Assembly (NCBI RefSeq): GCF_021390575.1 | Contig: NZ_JAJEJQ010000001.1 | Coordinates: 372,001 to 436,000, forward strand | Length of the DNA stretch: 64,000 nucleotides | From: Paraburkholderia adhaesiva | GTDB lineage: Bacteria; Pseudomonadota; Gammaproteobacteria; Burkholderiales; Burkholderiaceae | Direction: 5' to 3' | Shown here: positions 27,747-37,514 of the stretch, piece by piece | Numbering within the stretch: position 1 is the first letter of the stretch | How the letters are laid out: the number at the start of each line of letters is the position of its first letter | The notes under the pieces: generated by a model | Told to the model about the DNA's origin: nothing | Databases searched by the model: none | The model's input: only the letters and a program-made list of their open reading frames with translations | Translations under genes and position numbers: made by a program

Positions 27747-29231
27747 ATGCATTCCCACCCGGAAGCCGCCGATACGCTGATCATCGACGCAATGCTCTAC
27801 GATGGCACCGGCTCGGCGCCGCTCGAGCGCGACGTGGCGCTTCGCAACGGCCGCATCGTGGCGATCGGCAATCTGTCGAACTGGCTCGCCGACGATGTGA
27901 TCGAGGCGAACGGCCGCGCGCTCGCGCCTGGTTTCATCGACGTGCATACCCACGACGACACCCACGTGATTCGCGCTCCGCAGATGCTGCCGAAAATCAG
28001 CCAGGGCGTGACGACAGTGATCGTCGGCAACTGCGGGATCAGCGCGTCGCCGGTGACGCTCAAGGGCGATCCGCCTGATCCGATGAACCTGCTCGGCGAT
28101 CGCGATGCATTTCGCTATCCGACCTTTTCCGCCTGGATCGATGCCGTGAATGCGGCGAAACCCGCGGTGAACGTCGGCGCACTGATCGGCCATACGGCGC
28201 TGCGCAACAATCACTTGGACGATCTCAAGCGCGCGGCCACGTCCGCCGAGATTGCCGCGATGCGCGCGCAACTCGAAGACGCGCTGGCGCACGGCGCGCT
28301 CGGGCTTTCCACGGGGCTCGCTTACGGTTCGGCGTATGAGGCCTCGATCGAGGAAGTCGCCAAGCTCGCCGAGCCGCTCGCGGCGGCGGGCGCGCTCTAC
28401 ACGACGCACATGCGCACCGAGTTCGACGCGATTCTCGACGCGATGGATGAGGCGTATCACATCGGTCGCCATGCGCGCGTGCCGGTCGTCATCTCGCACC
28501 TGAAATGCGCCGGACCTTCGAACTGGGGGCGCAGCGCGCAAGTGCTGACTTCGCTCGAAGGCGCGCGCAGGTATCAGCCGGTGGGCTGCGACTGCTATCC
28601 GTATAGCCGCAGTTCGTCGACGCTCGATCTCAAGCAGGTGACCGGCGATATCGACATCACGATCACGTGGTCAACGCCGCATCCCGAGCAGGCGGGCAAG
28701 CTCATTAAGGCAATCGCGCAGGAGTGGGGCGTCACACAGCAGGAAGCGGCGAGGCGCCTGCAGCCGGCGGGCGCGGTGTACCACAATATGTCCGAGGACG
28801 ACGTGCGCCGCATTCTCTCGCACCCCGCGACGATGGTCGGCTCGGACGGCCTGCCGAACGATCCATTGCCGCATCCACGGTTGTGGGGCGCGTTTCCGCG
28901 CGTGCTCGGCCACTACGTGCGTGACGCGGCGCTGATTCCGCTCGAAGAGGCGGTGCGCAAGATGACGAGCCTGTCCGCGCGGCGTTTCGGGCTGACTGAG
29001 CGCGGCGAGGTGCGCGTCGGCTGGCATGCCGACCTCGTGCTGTTCGATCCGGCGACGGTGCGCGACACGGCGACGTTCGACAAGCCGCAGCAGGTGGCGG
29101 ACGGCATTGACGCGGTGTGGGTGAATGGCGTGCTTTCATACCGCGATGGCCAGCCGACCGGTGAGCGTGCAGGCCATTTCGTCGCGCGCGGCGAGCGCAC
29201 GACGCAGGCGTTCGCTGCACAGGCATTCTGA
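27747..29231 (+). CDS. N-acyl-D-amino-acid deacylase (D-aminoacylase)
   Basis: A 494-residue zinc amidohydrolase that releases D-amino acids from N-acyl-D-amino acids. Metal ligands seen are His67 and His69 (FIDVHTHDD) and Cys96 (VGNCGIS), the Cys-bridged arrangement of the D-aminoacylase subfamily. Further His residues lie in THMRTEF and ISHLKCAG, with the C-terminal catalytic Asp in GSDGLPND. The start ATG 27747 has AGGAGA upstream, directly abutting the palindromic repeat array. The RidA gene follows. Confidence 0.95.
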   Translation: MHSHPEAADTLIIDAMLYDGTGSAPLERDVALRNGRIVAIGNLSNWLADDVIEANGRALAPGFIDVHTHDDTHVIRAPQMLPKISQGVTTVIVGNCGISASPVTLKGDPPDPMNLLGDRDAFRYPTFSAWIDAVNAAKPAVNVGALIGHTALRNNHLDDLKRAATSAEIAAMRAQLEDALAHGALGLSTGLAYGSAYEASIEEVAKLAEPLAAAGALYTTHMRTEFDAILDAMDEAYHIGRHARVPVVISHLKCAGPSNWGRSAQVLTSLEGARRYQPVGCDCYPYSRSSSTLDLKQVTGDIDITITWSTPHPEQAGKLIKAIAQEWGVTQQEAARRLQPAGAVYHNMSEDDVRRILSHPATMVGSDGLPNDPLPHPRLWGAFPRVLGHYVRDAALIPLEEAVRKMTSLSARRFGLTERGEVRVGWHADLVLFDPATVRDTATFDKPQQVADGIDAVWVNGVLSYRDGQPTGERAGHFVARGERTTQAFAAQAF

Positions 29232-29310
29232 TCTACGAATCTTGAACCTCGCCGCGTGCTGCCATGACCACCGAGCACGCGTCGAACGATCTGCAAGCAA
29301 GGAGCAAACG

Positions 29311-29700
29311 ATGAAACGAATTGGAGCGGAAGGCGGCAAGGGCCAGGGCGGACAGCATCTGCCGTTCGCGCGCGCCGTGGAAGCCGACGGCTGGCTGTAC
29401 GTCTCGGGCCAGACGCCGATGGAGGGCGGCGAAGTGATCAACGGCGGCATCGTCGAACAGTCGCACAAGGCGATCCAGAATCTGTTCGCGATCCTGAAGG
29501 AAGCGGGATACGGTGCCGAGCACGTGGTGCGCTGCGGCGTGTGGCTCGACGACGCGCGCGATTTCCAGTCCTTCAACAAGGTCTTCCGAGAGTATTTCGG
29601 CGAGCATCCGCCGGCGCGCGCATGCGTGCAGTCGAGTATGGTGGTCGACTGCAAGGTCGAGATCGACTGCGTCGCTTACAAGGCTCCGGCCGGGAAGTAA
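29311..29700 (+). CDS. RidA-family protein (reactive enamine/imine deaminase)
   Basis: A 129-residue YjgF/YER057c/UK114 family protein that hydrolyses reactive enamine/imine intermediates made by PLP dehydratases. Typical features are LPFARAVEADGWLYVSGQTP at the N-terminus, and PPARACVQ with the conserved Arg and VDCKVEIDCVAY near the C-terminus. AAGGAG precedes the ATG. Its placement with a D-amino-acid deaminase gives a direct rationale: it would clear the imine formed by that enzyme. A strong terminator closes the unit. Confidence 0.95.
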   Translation: MKRIGAEGGKGQGGQHLPFARAVEADGWLYVSGQTPMEGGEVINGGIVEQSHKAIQNLFAILKEAGYGAEHVVRCGVWLDDARDFQSFNKVFREYFGEHPPARACVQSSMVVDCKVEIDCVAYKAPAGK

Positions 29701-29737
29701 TCGTGCGGGCACGGCGCGTCGGAGTGTGAATTGCAGA

Positions 29738-29773
29738 GGCGGTCCTCGGTTCGAGGGCCGCCTTTTGTTTTTT
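29738..29773 (+). terminator. Rho-independent terminator after ridA-like gene
   Basis: GGCGGTCCTCG pairs with CGAGGGCCGCC (one T.G) around GTT, followed by TTTTGTTTTTT. Confidence 0.92.
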
Positions 29774-29856
29774 CGGGCGATGCGGCGGGATCGGGCGCCG
29801 GGCGGTGTGAAGCCGGTACACGCGTTCGCTCAACTTCATACATAACGAAGTCTGGA

Positions 29857-29897
29857 TGTGAATTTCCCAATATATGAGCAGCACATTCACATATTGG
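29857..29897. promoter_or_regulatory. Nested inverted repeats, IclR-family operator candidate
   Basis: TGTGAAT (29857-29863) pairs with ATTCACA (29885-29891), and inside or overlapping it CCAATAT (29867-29873) pairs with ATATTGG (29891-29897). The AT-rich dyads lie about 275 bp before the IclR ATG. They are the best candidate for autoregulation of the sugar operon. Confidence 0.45.
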
Positions 29898-30170
29898 AGA
29901 TCGCGAAAAAACCGACCTACAATCAAAACCAACCGGCGGGCACTGCCTCGACATCGAGCGCAGCCCGCCGGAGCCCAGACAAAGACCGGTCCGCCGCGCA
30001 CCTCAGTTCGCACGGCTGGCCGCACAAGATCCGGAGACATTGCCATGTTCCAGCCTGCCACGCACGCTGCATTGCCACGGCTATCCAGAGGCGCTCTCGT
30101 GCGCCGTCGCGCCGGCTGAACGCGTCTCCTCCCGTTAGCAACCCTTCTTCGCTCATTCATCGCCAACGCC

Positions 30171-31118
30171 ATGACCAAAGCGATGTCCTCGACGCTTACG
30201 GCGAGTCCGCCCGCCGACGCAGCCGACACGGCACCCGATGCCGCGTCCGCCAGGCCCACTACACCGAAGTCCCGCGCCGCCGCGGGCGAAATCGGCACGA
30301 GGGGCACGCTGCCTGACGCGATGGCCCAGCAAACCGGCACGCAGACCCTGCTGCGCGGTCTCGCCATTCTCGAAGCCGCTGCGGCAGGCGTGCGCGACCT
30401 GCGCTCGTTCGGCGCCGTGCTCGGCACGACACGAAGCACGACGCACCGCCTCGTCTCCAGCCTCGTGCAGGCACGCTATCTTCGTCAGGTACAGGGCGGC
30501 TACTTGCTCGGTCCGAAGCTGATCGAACTCGGCACCATCGCGCTCGAACAGATGCCGCTCACTGCGGTCGCGCACGCGCACCTTGTGACGCTCGCCGATG
30601 AGACGCTCGACACGATCCACCTCGGCGTGCGCGACGGCGATGATGTGCTGTACATCGACAAAATCCCCGGCCAGCGCGGGCTCGAAATGCGTTCGCGCGT
30701 CGGCCACCGGATGCCGCTCGCGTCGACGGGCATTGGCAAGGCGATGATGCTCGACCTGGCGCCCCAGTCTTGGCGCGACCTGTTCGACGCGTCGCGCCGC
30801 GCGCTCGCGGGAGTGAGCTTCCGCCCCGACCACAGTCTCGACGATGACACGTTCATGAGGCGCATGGCGAACTACGCGGCTGGCGGCTACACGTTCGATC
30901 TTGAGGAAAACGAAATGTCTATCCGATGCGTGGCCGCGCCGGTGCGCGACGCATCGGGTGCGATCGTCGCTGCGCTATCGGTGGCGAGCACGATCCCGTA
31001 TATGCCGCTCGAACGCATGGACGAGCTGATCCCGGTCGTGCAACGCGAGGCGCGGGCGATCTCGCTGGAACTCGGCTGGCGCGCGCCGCAGCCGGCCACG
31101 CGCAGGATCCGCAGATGA
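30171..31118 (+). CDS. IclR-family transcriptional regulator
   Basis: A 315-residue regulator. A disordered Ala/Pro-rich N-terminus of about 50 residues precedes the winged HTH (LLRGLAILEAAAAG, then TTRSTTHRLVSSLVQARYLR). The IclR effector domain (about 130-300) contains LEMRSRVGHRMPLASTGIGKAMM and NEMSIRCVAAPVRDASG. Its stop overlaps the dgoK start (ATGA), so it is the first gene of the sugar operon and probably regulates it in response to a sugar acid. Confidence 0.93.
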   Translation: MTKAMSSTLTASPPADAADTAPDAASARPTTPKSRAAAGEIGTRGTLPDAMAQQTGTQTLLRGLAILEAAAAGVRDLRSFGAVLGTTRSTTHRLVSSLVQARYLRQVQGGYLLGPKLIELGTIALEQMPLTAVAHAHLVTLADETLDTIHLGVRDGDDVLYIDKIPGQRGLEMRSRVGHRMPLASTGIGKAMMLDLAPQSWRDLFDASRRALAGVSFRPDHSLDDDTFMRRMANYAAGGYTFDLEENEMSIRCVAAPVRDASGAIVAALSVASTIPYMPLERMDELIPVVQREARAISLELGWRAPQPATRRIRR

Positions 31119-32191
31119 AAGCTCACAACAAGAGCAGAGCGGCGCACACGGGGACGCGAACGGAGAAGCGCACGCACGAGCCGCAAGGCGCACCGGGCGC
31201 GGACATCGCGAAGCACGCGGCGCTGCTCGCGCTCGACTGGGGCACGACCTCGCTGCGAGCGTATCTGTTCGACGCGGCGGGCGAAGTGCTCGCGACACGC
31301 GTTTCGACGGCCGGAATCATGAATCTGCCGGTGCCGGCAGCGGAGGGCGGATTCGAGGCGGCGTTCGACGAAGCCTGCGCCGTCTGGCTCGCGGAGTCGC
31401 CCGCGTTGCCGGTGCTCGCAGCAGGCATGGTGGGCAGCGCGCAGGGATGGGTGCAGGCGCCGTATGTCGAGACGCCGGCCAGCGCTGAGGCGCTCGTCGA
31501 GGGCATTGTTCGCGTGCGCACGACGAGCGGCGTCACCGTGTGCGTCGTGCCGGGCGTGCTGGAACCGGGTGCGCTGCCGAACGTGATGCGCGGCGAGGAA
31601 TCTCAGGTGTTTGGCGCACTTTACGGGGCATCGCGTAACGGGGTGGCAGCGCAACCCGACACCGCGCGCTCCGCGCTGATCGGTTTGCCGGGCACCCACG
31701 CGAAATGGGTGGTTGTGGAGGGCGGCCAGATCGCGCGCTTCTACACGTTCATGACGGGCGAGGTGTACGCGGCGCTCATGGCGCACACGATTCTCGGCCG
31801 CACGATGAAGCGGCCCGCCGAGCCGGACACGCAGGCGTTCCTGCGAGGTGTGTCCGTGGCGCGCGAGCACGGTTGCGCGGGCCTGCTCGCGACCGCGTTC
31901 AGCGCACGCACGCTGGGCCTTACGGGGCAGCTCGCACCCGATGAACAGCCCGACTATCTATCGGGCGTCGTGATCGGCCACGAACTCGCCGGGCTCGAAG
32001 CAGCGCTGGCGCGGCGCGACGTGGCGCTTGCAGCGTGCGCGCCGCCGCTGATCGGCAACGATGCATTGTGCGAGCGCTATCGGCTCGCGCTCGAACAGTT
32101 CGGGTGCAACGGGGCGCGTCTCGTGCATCGGGCAACCGAACGCGGGCTGTGGCACATCGCGGTGCTGGCTGGGCTTGTCGCACCGCGTTGA
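31115..32191 (+). CDS. dgoK: 2-dehydro-3-deoxygalactonokinase
   Basis: A 358-residue DgoK-family kinase that phosphorylates 2-keto-3-deoxygalactonate at O6 using ATP. The N-terminal phosphate-binding motif LLALDWGTTSLRAYLFD and the conserved VPGVLEPGALPNVMRGEE and LPGTHAKWV blocks identify the family. A 35-residue basic N-terminal extension precedes the conserved core. The ATG at 31115 overlaps the stop of the IclR gene. It is followed 42 bp later by the matching aldolase gene, so the two consecutive steps are co-expressed. Confidence 0.95.
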   Translation: MKAHNKSRAAHTGTRTEKRTHEPQGAPGADIAKHAALLALDWGTTSLRAYLFDAAGEVLATRVSTAGIMNLPVPAAEGGFEAAFDEACAVWLAESPALPVLAAGMVGSAQGWVQAPYVETPASAEALVEGIVRVRTTSGVTVCVVPGVLEPGALPNVMRGEESQVFGALYGASRNGVAAQPDTARSALIGLPGTHAKWVVVEGGQIARFYTFMTGEVYAALMAHTILGRTMKRPAEPDTQAFLRGVSVAREHGCAGLLATAFSARTLGLTGQLAPDEQPDYLSGVVIGHELAGLEAALARRDVALAACAPPLIGNDALCERYRLALEQFGCNGARLVHRATERGLWHIAVLAGLVAPR

Positions 32192-32233
32192 ACGTCAGCC
32201 AAAAAAACGCATGGCGAACGACAGGAACACGAT

Positions 32234-32923
32234 ATGGATGCCGAACTAAACCTGCCAACTCCCTACACGCCCCACGCGGGCTTCGTCGCCGCGTTCGTCG
32301 CGTGCCGGATGATCGCGATCATGCGCGGCATCACGCCTGCCGAAGCCGCCGATCATGGCCGCGCGCTCTACGAGGCGGGCTTTCGTATCATTGAAGTGCC
32401 GCTGAATTCGCCCGATCCGCTCGACAGCATCGCGGCGCTGCGCGCGGCGCTGCCCGCCGACGTGATGATCGGCGCGGGCACGGTGCTCACGCCCGAACGC
32501 GTGCGCGACGTGAAGGACGCAGGCGGCGCACTGATCGTGATGCCGCACGCCGACACCGACGTCGTGGCTGCTGCGAAGCGCAAGGGCCTGGCGTGCGTGC
32601 CCGGCGTCGCCACGCCGACCGAAGCCTTTGCCGCGCTGAAGCACGGTGCCGACGCGCTCAAGATGTTTCCCGCAGAACAACTCGGCCCGGCCGTAACGAA
32701 GGCCTGGCGCGCGGTGATTCCGCCTGTCGTGCCGTTGTTGCCGGTGGGCGGTGTGAAGCCCGACAACATGGGGCCTCAGCTTGCGGCGGGCGCGAGTGGG
32801 TTCGGGCTCGGCTCAGCGCTTTACAAGCCCGGACAGGACGTCGCTGCGACGCGCGCCAATGCGCTCGCATTCATTGCCGGCTGGCGCGCCGTGCTTGGCG
32901 CGGAGAAAGGAGAGCCTGCGTGA
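32234..32923 (+). CDS. dgoA: 2-dehydro-3-deoxy-6-phosphogalactonate aldolase
   Basis: A 229-residue class I aldolase of the KDPG/KDPGal family, which cleaves 2-keto-3-deoxy-6-phosphogalactonate to pyruvate and glyceraldehyde 3-phosphate. The Schiff-base lysine is Lys143 in DALKMFPAEQLGP. Other conserved blocks are IAIMRGITPAEA, GAGTVLTPERVRDV and LLPVGGVKPDN. Pairing with dgoK favours the galacto over the gluco substrate. Its stop overlaps the GTG start of the next SDR gene. Confidence 0.94.
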   Translation: MDAELNLPTPYTPHAGFVAAFVACRMIAIMRGITPAEAADHGRALYEAGFRIIEVPLNSPDPLDSIAALRAALPADVMIGAGTVLTPERVRDVKDAGGALIVMPHADTDVVAAAKRKGLACVPGVATPTEAFAALKHGADALKMFPAEQLGPAVTKAWRAVIPPVVPLLPVGGVKPDNMGPQLAAGASGFGLGSALYKPGQDVAATRANALAFIAGWRAVLGAEKGEPA

Positions 32924-33702
32924 ATCGCCTCGCGGGCAAGGTCGCCATCGTGACAGGCGCTGGACGCGGTATCGGCGCGGCGATCGCGCGCGCGTTCGCT
33001 GCCGAGGGCGCGATGGTCGCGCTCGCGGAACTCGATGGCGAAACTGCGCGCACGACAGCACGCGAAATCGCACAGCAATTCGGCGATGCAGCGAAAGCGC
33101 TCGCGCTTCAGGCCGACGTCACGCAGTCCGCCTCGATGCGGGCGGCAGTGGAAGAAACGGAGCGCGTCTTCGGTCCCGTCGACGTGCTCGTGAACAACGC
33201 CGGCATCAACGTGTTCGCCGATCCGCTCACGATGACCGACGACGACTGGCGTCGCTGCTTCGCCGTCGATCTCGACGGTGTCTGGAACGGTTGCCGTGCG
33301 GTGCTGCCGGGTATGGTCGCGCGCGGCGCGGGCAGCATCGTGAATATCGCCTCGACGCACGCGTTCCAGATCATTCCCGGCTGCTTTCCGTATCCGGTCG
33401 CGAAGCACGGTGTGATCGGCCTCACTCGCGCGCTCGGTGTCGAATACGCCGCGAAGAACGTGCGCGTGAACGCCATTGCGCCAGGCTACATCGAGACGCA
33501 GTTGACACGCGACTGGTGGGACGCTTATCCGGACCCGGAAGCCGCCCGTGCACACACGCTCGCGCTTTCGCCGATGAAGCGCATCGGTCGACCGGAGGAG
33601 GTGGCGATGACGGCGGTGTTCCTCGCCTCGGACGAGGCCCCGTTCATCAACGCGAGCTGCATCACGATCGACGGAGGCCGCACGGCGCTGTATCACGATT
33701 GA
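32920..33702 (+). CDS. Short-chain dehydrogenase/reductase (sugar or sugar-acid dehydrogenase)
   Basis: A 260-residue classical SDR. The cofactor motif is TGAGRGIG; NNAG (VLVNNAGIN) and catalytic Tyr158-x-x-x-Lys162 (YPVAKHG) are present. The acidic residue after the second beta strand (ALAELDGE) suggests NAD preference. The start is GTG 32920, with AAAGGAGA upstream and a 4-bp overlap with dgoA. Its place in the operon points to oxidation of a sugar, sugar acid or keto-deoxy acid; the exact substrate is not readable. Confidence 0.85.
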   Translation: MNRLAGKVAIVTGAGRGIGAAIARAFAAEGAMVALAELDGETARTTAREIAQQFGDAAKALALQADVTQSASMRAAVEETERVFGPVDVLVNNAGINVFADPLTMTDDDWRRCFAVDLDGVWNGCRAVLPGMVARGAGSIVNIASTHAFQIIPGCFPYPVAKHGVIGLTRALGVEYAAKNVRVNAIAPGYIETQLTRDWWDAYPDPEAARAHTLALSPMKRIGRPEEVAMTAVFLASDEAPFINASCITIDGGRTALYHD

Positions 33703-33808
33703 ACGAAAGTACAGGAAACCGCGCGATGCGCTAGCCGCGCGTATCGACGGCAAGAAAAATAATGAGCGGCCGACCCTCCCCGTGAACGAAGAAGACAGGA
33801 GACACACC

Positions 33809-34816
33809 ATGCAACGACGCATCTTTCTGACGTTGATGGCCGCAGCGGTGACGGCGAGTGCCGCGCTGGGTGGCGCGTCCATCGCGCAGGCCGCGGATCA
33901 GGTGAAGATCGGCTTTCTCGTGAAGCAGCCTGAAGAACCGTGGTTCCAGGACGAGTGGAAATTCGCCGAAATTGCCGCGAAAGAAAAGGGTTTTACGCTG
34001 GTGAAGATCGGTGCGCCGTCCGGTGAAAAGGTGATGAGCGCGATCGACAACCTCGCCGCGCAAAAGGCTCAAGGCTTCATTATCTGCACGCCGGACGTGA
34101 AGCTCGGGCCGGGCATCGTCGCCAAGGCGAAGGCCGACAACCTCAAGCTCATGACCGTGGACGACCGTCTCGTCGACGGGTCGGGCAAGCCGATCGAGTC
34201 GGTGCCGCACATGGGCATTTCGGCGTACAACATCGGCAAGCAGGTGGGTGAAGGCATCGCCGCGGAGATCAAGAAGCGTGGCTGGGACATGAAGGACGTC
34301 GGCGCGATCGACGTGACCTACGAGCAACTGCCGACCGCACACGACCGCACGACAGGCGCGACCGATGCGCTTGTCGCCGCGGGCTTCCCGAAGGCGAACA
34401 TCATCGCCGCGCCGCAAGCGAAGACCGATACGGAAAACGCCTTCAATGCCGCGAACATCGCGCTCACGAAGAACCCGCAGTACAAGCACTGGGTCGCCTA
34501 TGGCCTGAACGACGAAGCCGTGCTCGGCGCCGTGCGCGCTGCGGAAGGCCGCGGCTTCAAGGCCGACAACATGGTCGGCATCGGCATCGGCGGCGCGGAC
34601 TCGGCGCTCAACGAGTTCAAGAAGCCCGAGCCGACTGGCTTCTTCGGTACCGTGATCATCAGCCCGAAGCGCCACGGCGAGGAAACCTCGGCGCTGATGT
34701 ACACGTGGATCACGCAAGGCAAGGAGCCGCCGAAGCTCACGCTGACCTCCGGCATGCTCGCCACGCGCGACAACGTGAGCCAGGTGCGGGAGCAAATGGG
34801 CCTCGCGGCGAAGTGA
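33809..34816 (+). CDS. araF: L-arabinose-type ABC transporter substrate-binding protein
   Basis: A 335-residue periplasmic sugar-binding protein. The signal peptide ends near SIAQAA at about residue 26. The mature start [23 protein letters not shown] matches E. coli AraF almost word for word, as do [19 protein letters not shown] and [22 protein letters not shown]. In related bacteria AraF proteins may also bind D-galactose or D-fucose. AGGAGA precedes ATG 33809. It is the first gene of an araFGH importer inside the sugar operon. Confidence 0.95.
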   Translation: MQRRIFLTLMAAAVTASAALGGASIAQAADQVKIGFLVKQPEEPWFQDEWKFAEIAAKEKGFTLVKIGAPSGEKVMSAIDNLAAQKAQGFIICTPDVKLGPGIVAKAKADNLKLMTVDDRLVDGSGKPIESVPHMGISAYNIGKQVGEGIAAEIKKRGWDMKDVGAIDVTYEQLPTAHDRTTGATDALVAAGFPKANIIAAPQAKTDTENAFNAANIALTKNPQYKHWVAYGLNDEAVLGAVRAAEGRGFKADNMVGIGIGGADSALNEFKKPEPTGFFGTVIISPKRHGEETSALMYTWITQGKEPPKLTLTSGMLATRDNVSQVREQMGLAAK

Positions 34817-34925
34817 GGGCTTGAATCGGGCAGGTGAGTCGGACGTTTCCCGTCGCTTGTGGCCGACGCGCGTCGAATCAGGCGCGCCGGTCACGAAGCG
34901 GCGTATCGAACGAGAGGAAACCGAA

Positions 34926-36437
34926 GTGCCAGCAACGCTGCGTTTCGAGAATATCGGCAAGGTGTTTCCGGGCGTGCGCGCGCTCGACGGCGTTTCATTG
35001 GACGTTCAAACGGGCCGCGTGCATGGCCTGATGGGCGAGAACGGCGCCGGAAAATCGACGTTGCTCAAGATACTCGGCGGCGAGTATCAGCCGGACTCGG
35101 GCCGCATCCTGATGGACGGCAACGAGGTGCATTTTCACGATGCTGCGTCGTCGATCGGCGCGGGCATCGCCGTGATTCACCAGGAACTTCAGTACGTGCC
35201 GGATCTCACCGTCGCGGAAAATCTGCTGCTCGGTGCGCTGCCGAATTCGTTTGGTTGGGTGCGCGGCAACGCTGCGCGCAGGTTCGTGCGCGAACGGCTC
35301 GCCGCGATGGGCGTCGATCTCGATCCGACTGCGAAGCTGCGCAAGCTCTCCATCGCGCAGCGGCAAATGGTGGAAATCTGCAAGGCGCTGTTGCGCAACG
35401 CGCGCGTGATCGCGCTCGACGAACCGACCAGCTCGCTTTCGCTGCGCGAAACCGAAGTGCTGTTCAAGCTCGTGCGCGAACTGCGTGCGGACCACCGCGC
35501 GCTCATTTACATCTCGCACCGCATGGACGAGGTGTACGAGTTGTGCGACTCGTGCACGATCTTCCGCGACGGCCGCAAGGTGGCGTCGCACGAGACGCTC
35601 GGCGGTGTGAGGCGCGAGACCCTCGTCGCCGAAATGGTCGGGCGCGAGATCAGCGACATCTACAACTACACGCCGCGCGAGCATCGCGACGTGCGCCTCT
35701 CGGTGCGCGGCGTGCTCGGGCATCCGCTCGCCGAACCCGCGAGCTTCGACGTGAAGGGCGGTGAGATCGTCGGCTTTTTCGGGCTTGTGGGCGCGGGGCG
35801 CAGCGAGCTGATGCAGCTCGTCTATGGCGCGCGAAAGCGCCAGGCCGGCGAGATCGTGCTCGACGGCAAAACTGTGCGAGTAAGGAGCGCGGCTGATGCG
35901 ATTCGCCATGGCATCGTGCTGTGTCCCGAAGACCGCAAGGAGCAGGGCATAGTCGCGATGGCCTCGGTGTCGGAGAACATCAACATCAGCTGCCGGCGCC
36001 ACTTCCTGCACGCGGGCATGTTCCTCGATCGCAAGAAGGAAGCCGAAACCGCCGACCGCTTCATCAAGCTCCTGAAGATCAGGACGCCGAGCCGCCGGCA
36101 GAAAATCCGCTTCCTTTCGGGCGGAAACCAGCAGAAGGCGATCCTGTCGCGCTGGCTCGCGGAGCCGGACCTCACGGTGGTGATTCTCGATGAGCCGACG
36201 CGCGGTATCGACGTCGGCGCGAAACACGAAATCTACAACGTGATCTATCAGCTCGCGGCGCGCGGTTGCGCGATCGTGATGGTGTCATCGGAGTTGCCCG
36301 AGGTGCTGGGCGTGTCGGACCGCATCGTCGTGATGCGTGAAGGCCGCATCTCGGGTGAATTGTCGCGCAGCGCGGCGAGCGAACACGCGGTGCTCGACCT
36401 GGCGCTGCCGCAGCGCACAGCGGCACGGGCCGCATGA
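34926..36437 (+). CDS. araG: L-arabinose-type ABC transporter ATP-binding protein
   Basis: A 503-residue duplicated ATPase, matching the AraG length of about 504. The first half has Walker [10 protein letters not shown] with Lys43 and a Walker B ending in [12 protein letters not shown]. The second half has the degenerate Walker [10 protein letters not shown] and signature LSGGNQQKA, normal for sugar ABC ATPases. A GTG start at 34926 follows GAGAGGAAA; the open frame upstream would add 35 unrelated residues. It couples ATP hydrolysis to transport through AraH. The stop overlaps the open frame of araH. Confidence 0.95.
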   Translation: MPATLRFENIGKVFPGVRALDGVSLDVQTGRVHGLMGENGAGKSTLLKILGGEYQPDSGRILMDGNEVHFHDAASSIGAGIAVIHQELQYVPDLTVAENLLLGALPNSFGWVRGNAARRFVRERLAAMGVDLDPTAKLRKLSIAQRQMVEICKALLRNARVIALDEPTSSLSLRETEVLFKLVRELRADHRALIYISHRMDEVYELCDSCTIFRDGRKVASHETLGGVRRETLVAEMVGREISDIYNYTPREHRDVRLSVRGVLGHPLAEPASFDVKGGEIVGFFGLVGAGRSELMQLVYGARKRQAGEIVLDGKTVRVRSAADAIRHGIVLCPEDRKEQGIVAMASVSENINISCRRHFLHAGMFLDRKKEAETADRFIKLLKIRTPSRRQKIRFLSGGNQQKAILSRWLAEPDLTVVILDEPTRGIDVGAKHEIYNVIYQLAARGCAIVMVSSELPEVLGVSDRIVVMREGRISGELSRSAASEHAVLDLALPQRTAARAA

Positions 36438-36460
36438 GTGGACGGCGAGGAGTGACTGAC

Positions 36461-37498
36461 ATGCCCGCAAGAGAAAACCTGGCGGCCGACGCAGCCGACA
36501 CAACGAAGCGCGTCGCACAAACCGCCGTCGATGCCCTGATCCCGAAGACCAGTGACAGGCAGAAGTGGTGGCAGCAGATCACCGAATACAGCCTGATCGT
36601 GATCTTCGTGATCATGTTCATCGTGATGTCGCTCTCGGTCGACCACTTCTTCTCGATCGAGAACATGCTCGGGCTCGCGCTGTCCGTATCGCAGATCGGC
36701 ATGGTCGCGTGCACGATGATGTTCTGTCTCGCGTCGCGCGATTTCGATCTTTCCGTCGGCTCCATCGTTGCGTTCGCGGGCGTGCTCTGCGCGATGGTGC
36801 TCAACGCCACGAACAGCACCGTTATCGCGATCGTCGCCGCGGTGGCGGCGGGTGCCGCGATCGGTTTCGTGAACGGCGCCGTTATCGCTTATCTTCGGAT
36901 CAACGCGCTGATCACGACGCTCGCCACGATGGAAATCGTGCGCGGACTCGGCTTCATCGTCTCGCATGGGCAGGCCGTGGGTGTGTCGTCGGATACGTTC
37001 ATCGCGCTTGGCGTGATGTCGATCTTCGGCGTGTCACTGCCGATCTGGATCACGCTGATCTGCTTCATCACGTTCGGCGTGATGCTCAATCACACGGTGT
37101 ACGGGCGCAATACGCTCGCGATCGGCGGCAATCCGGAGGCGTCGCGCCTTGCCGGTATCCACGTTGAACGCACGCGTGTGTGGATCTTCCTGATCCAGGG
37201 CGCGGTGACTGCCCTCGCAGGCGTGATTCTCGCGTCGCGTATCACCTCGGGGCAGCCGAATGCGGCCCAGGGCTTCGAACTGAACGTGATTTCCGCGTGC
37301 GTGCTCGGCGGTGTCTCGCTGCTCGGCGGGCGCGCGACGATCTCCGGTGTGGTGATCGGCGTGCTGATCATGGGCACGGTCGAGAACGTGATGAACCTGC
37401 TCAACATCGACGCGTTTTATCAATACCTCGTGCGCGGCGCGATCCTGCTCGCAGCGGTGCTGCTCGACCAGTTGAAGAACCGCGGCGCACGCGATTGA
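36461..37498 (+). CDS. araH: L-arabinose-type ABC transporter permease
   Basis: A 345-residue inner-membrane permease of the RbsC/AraH family with about 9-10 hydrophobic helices. Conserved blocks are ASRDFDLSVGSIVAF, LITTLATMEIVRGLGFI, GRNTLAIGGNPEASRLAGI and ACVLGGVSLLGGRATISG. ATG 36461 follows GAGGAG; an ATG at 36434 overlapping the araG stop is an alternative. It forms the transmembrane path with AraG and receives substrate from AraF. Confidence 0.94.
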   Translation: MPARENLAADAADTTKRVAQTAVDALIPKTSDRQKWWQQITEYSLIVIFVIMFIVMSLSVDHFFSIENMLGLALSVSQIGMVACTMMFCLASRDFDLSVGSIVAFAGVLCAMVLNATNSTVIAIVAAVAAGAAIGFVNGAVIAYLRINALITTLATMEIVRGLGFIVSHGQAVGVSSDTFIALGVMSIFGVSLPIWITLICFITFGVMLNHTVYGRNTLAIGGNPEASRLAGIHVERTRVWIFLIQGAVTALAGVILASRITSGQPNAAQGFELNVISACVLGGVSLLGGRATISGVVIGVLIMGTVENVMNLLNIDAFYQYLVRGAILLAAVLLDQLKNRGARD

Positions 37499-37514
37499 CC
37501 GTCAAGGAGGTGGA

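Larger units (their letters stand above)
29701..30170. other. Intergenic region between the D-amino-acid and sugar clusters
   Basis: This 470-bp gap holds the RidA terminator and the nested inverted repeats upstream of the IclR gene. An AT-rich block runs from 29840 to 29930. The rest shows no supported gene; frames such as 29858-30316 look random. Confidence 0.5.

Noticed and set aside
29858..30316. 152-codon frame overlapping the IclR start
   Set aside because: Overlaps the IclR gene and the inverted-repeat region; translation looks random.
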